The position numbers were made by a program, and so were the translations under genes. From Gemmatimonadales bacterium UBA1120 (GTDB taxonomy: Bacteria; Gemmatimonadota; Gemmatimonadetes; Longimicrobiales; Gaopeijiaceae): a stretch of 37,281 bases of DNA. How positions within the stretch are numbered: position 1 is the stretch's first letter; every line of letters begins with the position of its first letter. Below the pieces are notes generated by a model. That model ran no database searches and was not told the origin of the DNA. It saw only the letters and a program-made list of their open reading frames with translations. Below are positions 1 through 7,734 of this stretch, piece after piece. The stretch spans positions 1 through 37,281 of the forward strand of contig DCAZ01000050.1 of NCBI GenBank assembly GCA_002313925.1, in the 5' to 3' direction.

Positions 1-423
1 TCGGACTCGGTATTCCTTTTCCGGAATGACAATCCCGACCCTTCTGAACTCATTCGCCAAATAGGAGTCACTTGGAAAACTCCTATCCCATCGGCTATGC
101 AAGAGGAGGGAGTCCTGGGATGGCGCTCAGAGCTCGTAGATGGCCACTACTCTGAGCCTCAAGACCATGCTCTGGAAAATGCGTCCTCAGGACCGATTGA
201 ACACCTGGGAAATAATGGCTATCAAGTGCAAGCCGAATGGAGGAACCCACCGGACCGTGGCTGGCCAGCCGGAGGAGTGTTTATTACCCGAGTAATCGTT
301 TGTGAGAACCAGAACCGAAGTTACCTGTTGGACTCGTGGCTGTATGCGCCTGGCAAAGAAAAATACGAATATATGATTCAGCTGGAGACAATCTTAGATT
401 CCTTCCAATGCGGTTCTGCCTGA
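1..423 (+). CDS. C-terminal part of a probable DUF4837-family protein (5' end outside window)
   Basis: The frame is open from the first base of the window and ends at a TGA at 421-423, so this is the last 140 or so residues of a longer gene; the ATG at 97 is internal. The tail, with an aromatic segment followed by 'LYAPGKEKYEYMIQLETIL' and a short end, resembles the conserved C terminus of DUF4837 lipoproteins as I remember them. Those are about 330-residue exported proteins of unknown function, known mainly from Bacteroidota and relatives. No catalytic motif is visible. The family match is recognition by eye and should be tested with the upstream sequence. The end is 209 bp before dnaE and I see no clear terminator between them. 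Confidence 0.5.
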   Translation, partial: SDSVFLFRNDNPDPSELIRQIGVTWKTPIPSAMQEEGVLGWRSELVDGHYSEPQDHALENASSGPIEHLGNNGYQVQAEWRNPPDRGWPAGGVFITRVIVCENQNRSYLLDSWLYAPGKEKYEYMIQLETILDSFQCGSA

Positions 424-632
424 GGAAGAAAGGCCACATGTAAGATTAGTAGCATCTTCAGTCACAAAGCGATAACTACCGACCCGACTGCATTAATTAC
501 TGTCGCCTTGGCAACATTTTACGTTGTAATTCCCGATTGCTCTGTATAGGGCTCCCGTAGTGATTGGCATCTCCCGTCAGGCTCCGTAGAATGGTTGCTT
601 CTCGATCCTAGCCGCCGCCGGAGTAGCACGTA

Positions 633-3600
633 GTGAGCTTCGTCCATTTACATACGCACTCTGAGTTCTCGTTACTTGATGGCGCTAACCGGATCGGAGA
701 CCTGGTTTTAAAGGCCAAAGAGTACGAAATGCCAGCACTCGCACTCACCGACCACGGATGCATGTTCGGTTCCTGGAGCTTCCATAAGAAAGCATCTAGT
801 GAAGGGCTGAAGCCCATCATTGGTATGGAGGCATACGTTGCTCCTGGGGATCGGCGGGAGCGATCCAAGTCCGGTGTTGGAGGACGTGCGTACTATCACC
901 TGGTACTGCTTGCTCGTGACCGGATTGGCTACCAGAACCTCCTTAAACTCTCTTCGCTCGGATACACAGAGGGTTTCTACCACAAGCCACGAGTCGATCG
1001 GGAAGTCTTAGCCCGCCATCAGGAAGGCATAATTGTCAGTTCAGCATGCCTAGCTAGCGAAATTGCACGCCACCTTGATGCAGATAATTGGGCTGCGGCC
1101 AGAGAGACAGCTGAATGGTACGCAAACGTTTTTGACGGACGCTATTATCTTGAAGTGCAGGCGCACGACTCTGAAGGGCAAGCAGAAGCTAACAAGAAGA
1201 TCTTCACGTTAGCTGACGAACTCGGCCTCCCTGTGGTTGCCACGAACGATGCGCATTTTTTGCGACCGGAGGATCATGAAGCCCACGACGTCCTCCTCTG
1301 CATTGGATTAGGTAAGGATCGTGACGACCCCAAGCGCATGAAATACGATAAGGGCCTCTATTTTAAGAGCGCCGACGAGATGACATCGCGGTTCCCTGAT
1401 CGACCCGATGTTATTGAAAACACGTTAAGAATCGCTGATGAAGTCGACCTCGTCTTTGAGAAAAAGTACCACCTACCAGAGTTCCCTCTTCCTGATAAGT
1501 ACTCTGATCCAAATGACTACTTAGAACAGCTAGCCACTCAGGGAGCGAAGAAGCGCTACGGCGACCCACTAACGCCAGAAGCCCAGACAAGACTCGATTA
1601 TGAAATTGGGGTGATTAAAGGCACAGGTTATGCCGGATATTTCCTGATCACCCAGGATTTCATTCAGTGGGCTCGCGACAAGAACATCCCAGTCGGACCA
1701 GGTCGGGGCTCAGCTGCAGGATCACTCGTCGCTTACGCGCTGGGCATCACTAACCTGGATCCACTCGAGTTCGGACTACTCTTTGAGCGGTTCCTGAACC
1801 CGGAACGGATTTCGATGCCAGATATAGACATCGATTTCTGCTACGAACGTAGGGGTGAGGTCATTGAATACACCCGGCAGAAATACGGGGAAAACGCGGT
1901 TGGTCAGATTATCACATTCGGAACAATGAAGAGTCGCGCTGTCGTTCGTGATGTGGGGCGCACACTCGGATTTGAGCCTTCTGAAACTGACCACATTGCC
2001 AAGTTAATTCCGAACCAGCCTGGCAATGCCTTCACGGTCCAGGAGGCAGTCGACAAGCTCAAGGAGGTCAAGAACTTATACGAGTCCGACAGCCGGCATC
2101 GACAGCTCTTCGATTACTCGATCACTCTCGAAGGGCTTGCTCGTCACGCGTCGGTCCATGCTGCTGGAGTGGTGATCGCACCGGGCCCACTCGATGACTA
2201 CGTCCCAGTCAGCGTCCAACCTGGGAAGAATGGCAACGGCGACAATGCGATGTCCGTTACCCAGTACGACATGAATGGTCTAGAAGAGGTTGGGATGCTC
2301 AAGATGGACTTCCTGGGCCTCAAGACACTTACTGTTATCCATGACGCAGTAGAAATGGTAAGGGAGAGATATGGAAACCTTAGTAATCCTGATAGCGAAG
2401 AAGTCTATGATACAGTAGACGACATACCATTAGATGATCGCGCGGTATACGAAATGCTGGCTCGCGGCGGGACTTCCGGCGTCTTTCAATTCGAGTCTAA
2501 CCTCGCGAACGAGAAGCTCCGGGCGATGAGGTGTGACCGTTTCGAAGACTTGATCGCGACCAACGCCCTGATCCGGCCAGGCCCACTCGACTCTGGTATG
2601 ACCGATGTCTACATCGACCGCAAGACAGGCAAAACAGATGTCACATACCCACATCCTGACCTAGAGAACATTCTCGAATCGACCCACGGAGTGATCGTCT
2701 ATCAAGAACAACTGATGCGGATCGCGTCCGAACTTGCCGGCTTCACGCTAGGGGAAGCAGATGTGCTCCGTAAGGCCGTGGGGAAGAAAATCAGCTCTCT
2801 TATCAAGGAAGAACTCAAGAAATTTGTTGACCGTTGTATTGAGCGGGGTGTCGACAAGCTGATCGCGATTGAGCTTGGGACTCAAATTGAAACCTTTGGT
2901 CGCTACGGTTTCAACCGAAGCCACAGCGCAGCGTACTCACTGATTTCTTACCACACGGCTTGGCTGAAGGTGCACTACCCGGCGGAGTTCATGGCTGCGC
3001 TCCTGTCGTCGGCAATCGATAACACCGATAGTGTCGTAAAGTATATCGGTGCATGCAGGGACTTGCCCCGCTATGTGCCCGGTCTTAAGGAGCCCATTGA
3101 AGTCCTCCCCCCGAACCTAAATGAGTCGGGATGGAAATTCACCGTCACGGAAAGCGGGCAGATTCGGTTTGGGTTGGGTGCGGTCAGGGGGGTTGGACAG
3201 ACAGCGGTCCGTTCAGTTCTCGAGGCACGTCCAAACGGGAGATTTAGTTCGCTCTTTGAATTCCTTGAGCGTATTGATATCCGCTCCCTTAATAAACGAG
3301 CGTGCGAAGCATTGATTGCTGCGGGCGCAATGGATGAGTTTGGGGGCCGAGCACAATTATTAGAAAGCCTCGATACCGCATACGGGGAAGTACAAGCACG
3401 TCAGTCAGAAATTGCATCAGGACAAGGATCTCTGTTCGGAGACACCTCGTCTCTTCCCCAAGCAGAACCGCCACTCCGAGAGGTGCCTGAATGGGCTGAA
3501 CAGGACCGACTTGCTCGTGAAAAGGAGGCTCTGGGATTTTTCATTTCAGGGCATCCCTTAGATCATTACCGAGATGTAGTGGAGGCCTTTGAGCCCGTCT

Positions 3601-4181
3601 CAAGTAGCACTCTCGTTGAACACGCAGGACACACCGTTGACTTGCCTTGTGTTGTCACAGCAGTAGCGAGACAGATTTCTCGACGTAACAACTCAGAGTG
3701 GGGCAAAATCACGGTAGAGGACTTTCAGGGAACCGCGACAGTCCTAGCTTTCGGCGAAATGTGGCAAGAACACAAAGATGTACTCCAACAAGACGCTGTC
3801 GTCCTACTCTCAGGAAAAGTGAGCGGCCGGGAACGTGATGAAGATGACCCTCCGATCTTCTTAGATTCAGCTCGCCCCCTTGAGGAGCTTACGGGGAGCG
3901 GAGAACTATCTGTAAAAATCGAACTGGACGTTGGATCGGATGTGACAGAAGAAGCCTTCGAGCAAGCGAAGCAAGTGCTTACTGCCTGCCCAGGGGCATC
4001 GCCCGTTTTGGTGCAAGTTGGGTTGGACAATGGTGGCCCAGCCCCATATTTCCGATCTCGATCCCTTAAGGTCAGCGCAAATAGTCAAACCCTTCAAGAA
4101 CTCCGCAAACTCTTTGGTCATGGCAAGATCAGACTAGTCAGGACAGTAGAGCCGAGCTCAGAGTTCGTCGCTGGTCTGTGA
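633..4181 (+). CDS. dnaE: DNA polymerase III subunit alpha, DnaE1 type
   Basis: Replicative polymerase, 1182 residues, the usual DnaE length. The start is GTG at 633: an in-frame TAG lies at 624-626 and a GGAG sits about 9 bases upstream, so no longer start is possible. Domains in order: PHP domain (about 1-270), polymerase core with catalytic aspartates D397 and D399 in 'MPDIDIDF' and D559 in 'KMDFLG', the HhH region, and an OB fold near residues 1010-1090 followed by a C-terminal tau-binding-like region. The PHP domain keeps every metal ligand known from proofreading DnaE enzymes: H7, H9, D16, H41, E66, H89, C139, D206 and H208. This suggests an intact built-in 3'-5' exonuclease, unlike E. 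coli DnaE. Known: family role in replication. Inference: proofreading activity. Confidence 0.97.
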   Translation: MSFVHLHTHSEFSLLDGANRIGDLVLKAKEYEMPALALTDHGCMFGSWSFHKKASSEGLKPIIGMEAYVAPGDRRERSKSGVGGRAYYHLVLLARDRIGYQNLLKLSSLGYTEGFYHKPRVDREVLARHQEGIIVSSACLASEIARHLDADNWAAARETAEWYANVFDGRYYLEVQAHDSEGQAEANKKIFTLADELGLPVVATNDAHFLRPEDHEAHDVLLCIGLGKDRDDPKRMKYDKGLYFKSADEMTSRFPDRPDVIENTLRIADEVDLVFEKKYHLPEFPLPDKYSDPNDYLEQLATQGAKKRYGDPLTPEAQTRLDYEIGVIKGTGYAGYFLITQDFIQWARDKNIPVGPGRGSAAGSLVAYALGITNLDPLEFGLLFERFLNPERISMPDIDIDFCYERRGEVIEYTRQKYGENAVGQIITFGTMKSRAVVRDVGRTLGFEPSETDHIAKLIPNQPGNAFTVQEAVDKLKEVKNLYESDSRHRQLFDYSITLEGLARHASVHAAGVVIAPGPLDDYVPVSVQPGKNGNGDNAMSVTQYDMNGLEEVGMLKMDFLGLKTLTVIHDAVEMVRERYGNLSNPDSEEVYDTVDDIPLDDRAVYEMLARGGTSGVFQFESNLANEKLRAMRCDRFEDLIATNALIRPGPLDSGMTDVYIDRKTGKTDVTYPHPDLENILESTHGVIVYQEQLMRIASELAGFTLGEADVLRKAVGKKISSLIKEELKKFVDRCIERGVDKLIAIELGTQIETFGRYGFNRSHSAAYSLISYHTAWLKVHYPAEFMAALLSSAIDNTDSVVKYIGACRDLPRYVPGLKEPIEVLPPNLNESGWKFTVTESGQIRFGLGAVRGVGQTAVRSVLEARPNGRFSSLFEFLERIDIRSLNKRACEALIAAGAMDEFGGRAQLLESLDTAYGEVQARQSEIASGQGSLFGDTSSLPQAEPPLREVPEWAEQDRLAREKEALGFFISGHPLDHYRDVVEAFEPVSSSTLVEHAGHTVDLPCVVTAVARQISRRNNSEWGKITVEDFQGTATVLAFGEMWQEHKDVLQQDAVVLLSGKVSGRERDEDDPPIFLDSARPLEELTGSGELSVKIELDVGSDVTEEAFEQAKQVLTACPGASPVLVQVGLDNGGPAPYFRSRSLKVSANSQTLQELRKLFGHGKIRLVRTVEPSSEFVAGL

Positions 4182-4298
4182 GAACACAGGCGGATCCACA
4201 TACGGCCGTTACCCTTCCAATCAGCACTAATCCCTGGGAAGTTATGACCTTGCCCATATAAAAGGGGCGAACCAACAACCCCAGGTAGACCAACAAGT

Positions 4299-5897
4299 AT
4301 GAGCCAAACCGGCAGCACTCAGATCTCAACAATATCGAAAAAGATCCTAGAAGAGCTCGATATCGAGGATACCAACCTCGGAGGGTTCGCAGGCACTTGG
4401 ATGGGATCAGGTCTTGATCTAGACGTCTACTCCCCTATTGATGGATCTCGCCTCGCCACTGTGACTCAGGTTACTGAAGATGAGTATGACCAGGTGGTAA
4501 CCAGAGCGCAGCAAGCATTTCTGGAATGGCGTAAAGTACCAGCACCAAAGCGTGGTGAAGTAATCCGACAACTTGGGAATCGGCTCCGCGAGAACAAACA
4601 TGCTCTTGGTGCCTTGGTCACTCTAGAAATGGGAAAGATCAAGGATGAGGGGGAGGGTGAAGTTCAAGAAATGATTGATGTCTGTGATTTCGCGGTAGGA
4701 CTCTCCCGTCAGCTTTACGGCCTCACAATGGCAAGCGAACGACCCGACCACCACATGCGAGAGCAATGGCACCCTCTCGGTATCGTGGGGGTGATCACAG
4801 CCTTCAATTTTCCTGTGGCAGTGTGGAGTTGGAACGCTGCTATTGCTGCAGTTTGCGGCGATGCCACCCTATGGAAACCAGCTTCAGGCACACCGTTAAC
4901 TGCACTGGCTGTAACAAAGATTGCTGCAGATGTCTGCATCGAGAATAAAGTGGACCCAGCTATTTTTTCTCTTGTGGTTGGTAAGGGCTCCACGGTGGGT
5001 GACCGTCTACTACATGACAGGCGCCTCCCCCTAATATCGGCCACAGGATCCTGCCGCGTTGGTGAGCGGGTCGCCGAGGTCGTCGGGAAACGCCTCGGTC
5101 GGACCATACTAGAGCTGGGAGGTAATAACGCCATCATCGTGACGTCTAGCGCCAATCTGGATTTGGCCATCCCTAGCATTTTGTTTGGGGCGGTTGGAAC
5201 AGCGGGACAGAGGTGCACGAGTACACGCCGTATCATAGTGCACCGGAACATCCGGGACGCACTTGTTACGCGGCTAGTAAAAGCCTACAGGGGTGTACGG
5301 ATCGGAGACCCGACTGATGATGAGATACTTATGGGTCCGCTTGTAAATCAACAGGCAGTGGGTGACCTCCTCGAAGCTCGAAGCAAACTCTTGGAAGAAG
5401 GTGGAGAGATCATCTATGGTGGTACACAACTCGTGGGCGACAAATACCCCGGTGGCCTCTACGTCACACCATGCATCGCTACAGCTGAGAACCACTACGA
5501 AATTGTGCAGACGGAGACTTTTGCACCGATCCTATACATTATCAGTTACGGATCTTCCGACGCCGGACCAGCACAGGCAATCGATGAGGTACAGGAGGCC
5601 ATCGAACTCCATAACGCTGTGCCACAAGGACTCTCTTCAGCAATCTTCAGCGAGAGCTTCCGAGAGGCAGAGTATTTCTTATCTCACCGAGGGTCAGATT
5701 GCGGTATCGCTAATGTGAATATCGGTACATCCGGCGCTGAAATCGGTGGGGCTTTTGGAGGAGAAAAGGAGACGGGAGGTGGCCGTGAATCTGGCTCAGA
5801 TGCCTGGAAAGCCTATATGCGTCGCCAAACTAATACCGTGAACTGGAGCACAGAGCTTCCTCTAGCTCAGGGCCTCTCGTTCGAGGTCGACCAATAG
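4299..5897 (+). CDS. Aldehyde dehydrogenase, ALDH7 (antiquitin/piperideine-6-carboxylate dehydrogenase) type
   Basis: NAD(P)-dependent oxidation of an aldehyde to an acid in the cytosol; 532 residues, full length. Catalytic cysteine C306 lies in 'GTAGQRCTST' and the general base E272 in 'LELGGNN'; the Rossmann-type binding region includes 'AFNFPVAVWSWN'. The 'GGNNAI' and 'GQRCTSTRR' forms and the N-terminal 'LGGFAGTW' region point to the ALDH7 group. Characterised members oxidise alpha-aminoadipate semialdehyde (cyclic form piperideine-6-carboxylate) in lysine catabolism. The gene is followed after only 14 bp by a nitrilase-superfamily gene, suggesting co-transcription. No other lysine-catabolic gene is nearby, so the substrate is inferred only from subfamily. 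Confidence 0.92.
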   Translation: MSQTGSTQISTISKKILEELDIEDTNLGGFAGTWMGSGLDLDVYSPIDGSRLATVTQVTEDEYDQVVTRAQQAFLEWRKVPAPKRGEVIRQLGNRLRENKHALGALVTLEMGKIKDEGEGEVQEMIDVCDFAVGLSRQLYGLTMASERPDHHMREQWHPLGIVGVITAFNFPVAVWSWNAAIAAVCGDATLWKPASGTPLTALAVTKIAADVCIENKVDPAIFSLVVGKGSTVGDRLLHDRRLPLISATGSCRVGERVAEVVGKRLGRTILELGGNNAIIVTSSANLDLAIPSILFGAVGTAGQRCTSTRRIIVHRNIRDALVTRLVKAYRGVRIGDPTDDEILMGPLVNQQAVGDLLEARSKLLEEGGEIIYGGTQLVGDKYPGGLYVTPCIATAENHYEIVQTETFAPILYIISYGSSDAGPAQAIDEVQEAIELHNAVPQGLSSAIFSESFREAEYFLSHRGSDCGIANVNIGTSGAEIGGAFGGEKETGGGRESGSDAWKAYMRRQTNTVNWSTELPLAQGLSFEVDQ

Positions 5898-5911
5898 CGA
5901 GATCTGGACGC

Positions 5912-6739
5912 TTGGCTGACCACTATCTCCACGTCGCCCTAATCACTGAGGTCTTCTTCGATGATCCTACCGGAGAACGACTTCAACGGGCACTCGTCGA
6001 TGCACAGTCCCGAGGCGCTGACCTAGCTCTCCTACCTGAGATTCCATTGAATCGATGGTCGCCTGCATCTAAAGAAGCAATCGATGAAGACGCCGAAGAG
6101 TTAGGCGGATGGCGCCAGGTCCTGATGGCCGAAGCAGCTAAGTCAGTTGGAATCGGCCTTGTAGGAGGAGCGATCATCCGAGATCCAGATACTGGGATCC
6201 GCTACAACACTGCCCTTCTCTACGATGGCAACGGAGTTTGCCACGCCCGTTACCGCAAAATCCATCTGCCAGAGGAGGAGGGATACTGGGAAAAAAGCCA
6301 CTATATGCCTGGCACCGAACCACCTCGGGCCATCCCTGACATCTTCTCTCTCACAGTGGGACTGCAGATATGCTCTGACGTCAACCGTCCACAGGGGTTT
6401 CAGATCTTATCATCTGAAGGGGCCGAAGTCGCTTTCGCACCTAGGGCGACTCCACCCGAAACATACGAACGGTGGCAACTCATTCTTCGCGCGAATGCAA
6501 TCATGAGTGGAATGTACGTACTCTCAACGAACCGCCCGCGCCCAGAGGGTGGAGCACCTATCGGTGGCCCCTCCGTCGCAATTGACCCATTTGGGCATGT
6601 GATGATGGAGACCAACGATCCCATCGCTGTAGTAAGACTCAAACGCAGCATGGTGGAACAAGCCAGCAGGGATTACCCAGGTTATCTGGATCGCTTCCCA
6701 AACGTCTACGCCAAAGGGTGGCTCAAGCTCACAGAGTAA
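5912..6739 (+). CDS. Carbon-nitrogen hydrolase (nitrilase superfamily)
   Basis: Hydrolyses a non-peptide C-N bond (amide or N-carbamoyl) in the cytosol. The nitrilase triad is visible as E43 ('LLPEIPLN'), K116 ('YRKIHLP') and C154 ('LQICSDVNRP'). The stretch 'YRKIHLPEEEGYWEK' resembles N-carbamoylputrescine amidase and beta-ureidopropionase-like branches, but the Cys motif reads ICSD rather than the usual ICYD/ICWD. The start is taken as TTG at 5912, 14 bp after the aldehyde dehydrogenase stop, because the family N terminus begins directly there; no ATG fits. The pairing with an ALDH suggests a short degradative route, for instance aldehyde to acid and amide to acid, but the substrate is unknown. 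Confidence 0.88.
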   Translation: MADHYLHVALITEVFFDDPTGERLQRALVDAQSRGADLALLPEIPLNRWSPASKEAIDEDAEELGGWRQVLMAEAAKSVGIGLVGGAIIRDPDTGIRYNTALLYDGNGVCHARYRKIHLPEEEGYWEKSHYMPGTEPPRAIPDIFSLTVGLQICSDVNRPQGFQILSSEGAEVAFAPRATPPETYERWQLILRANAIMSGMYVLSTNRPRPEGGAPIGGPSVAIDPFGHVMMETNDPIAVVRLKRSMVEQASRDYPGYLDRFPNVYAKGWLKLTE

Positions 6740-6819
6740 TACGATTGCCAGACCGAGGCCTGCAGAAATCCAAACCCTTCGTCACTACATCGACATTTAA
6801 TAGTGCAGACACCTGGCCC

Positions 6820-7734
6820 TCAAGAACTCGGCTCGATGCTCTCCAATTTGGGTGCTATACGGTCCACTCTGTACAAACCGATCCTGTAAATGACCTCGTC
6901 ACCTGCAGAACGCGCCCACCGATCTGAATCTCCAGTGCCAACCGTCACTATAGCGAGGACATTACCGCTTTGGTCGTATGCGGTTGTAATAGCCCCTTGA
7001 TCCATAACTGCAAGAGAGTCTCCCTCCTCAAGGAATCCAACAGCTAAAAGGTTGGCCAATTCCGACAGGACCCCGTTCACAGCGGATAAATTCGTCTCAC
7101 TTCCATCATCGATGGTCCAAAGACTGTCTCCCCTGACCAGAGTATATTCGTCAGTATCACGTTGGATCTCTACTCGGGTAACCGCAGCCGTATCGACTCT
7201 AGTCACCGTTTTACTGCGCCATTCGTTGGGTAATCTCCGAATATGGGTTCGCAGGTCCCCCTCAAGAATATAGACCTCATCCTCGTCTGGGAGTCTCACA
7301 TAGTTAGTCGAAGATCTCGGGCCCGTATCACCCACCAGCATTGTCTTGGTCGTACCGTCTAGATCGAATTCGATTGACCATCCTGCAGCCGCTGATACTC
7401 CCATACGATCATGGTTGTCGGGGTTGGACGCTACCAGATCACCAACGTCAAGGGTCAACATCGTGGCCCAGAAGCGAAAAACAGTCGCGGAATCCGCCTG
7501 ATACCCGTTCACAGCCCAGTCATCGACTCCACCTGACAACTCTGAGTTATAATCCGGGCCATTCATGCGGACTGACGTAACCGATACTTCTGAGATATCG
7601 TCAAAAAAAATGGCGATATCTCCCGCAACGTTCCTTCTTCCATCCCCCTGACTCGAAAACAGTGCCGCGACAGCCCAAAGTCCAGCTACAACGACCAAGG
7701 CACCGACCAACGTCTTAAGTGTTTTCTCGCTCAT
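6820..7734 (-). CDS. DUF4340 domain protein, membrane-anchored partner of a gliding-type ABC system
   Basis: 304 residues: one N-terminal membrane segment (about 6-27) followed by an exported beta-rich domain matching DUF4340 in layout, with repeated 'V..I.i' strands and a glycine/aspartate-rich turn pattern. The start is ATG at 7734, which overlaps the stop of the upstream gene as ATGA; an AAGGAAG Shine-Dalgarno lies 8 bases before it. A longer start at 7752 would add six residues and is less likely. DUF4340 proteins are regularly encoded after GldF/GldG-like ABC components; their biochemical role is unknown. The coding strand contains a run of eight T (7603-7610), but the frame is intact on both sides. 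Convergent with the C-N hydrolase gene, 80 bp apart. Confidence 0.85.
   Translation of the reverse strand: MSEKTLKTLVGALVVVAGLWAVAALFSSQGDGRRNVAGDIAIFFDDISEVSVTSVRMNGPDYNSELSGGVDDWAVNGYQADSATVFRFWATMLTLDVGDLVASNPDNHDRMGVSAAAGWSIEFDLDGTTKTMLVGDTGPRSSTNYVRLPDEDEVYILEGDLRTHIRRLPNEWRSKTVTRVDTAAVTRVEIQRDTDEYTLVRGDSLWTIDDGSETNLSAVNGVLSELANLLAVGFLEEGDSLAVMDQGAITTAYDQSGNVLAIVTVGTGDSDRWARSAGDEVIYRIGLYRVDRIAPKLESIEPSS

Noticed and set aside
4715..5251. 178-codon minus-strand ORF opposite the aldehyde dehydrogenase
   Set aside because: Lies wholly inside a confident gene; composition is that of an antisense frame and there is no ribosome site or family motif.
7603..7610. Run of eight A (T8 on the coding strand) in the DUF4340 gene as a programmed frameshift site
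   Set aside because: The frame is intact on both sides and no alternative product or stop pattern supports slippage.
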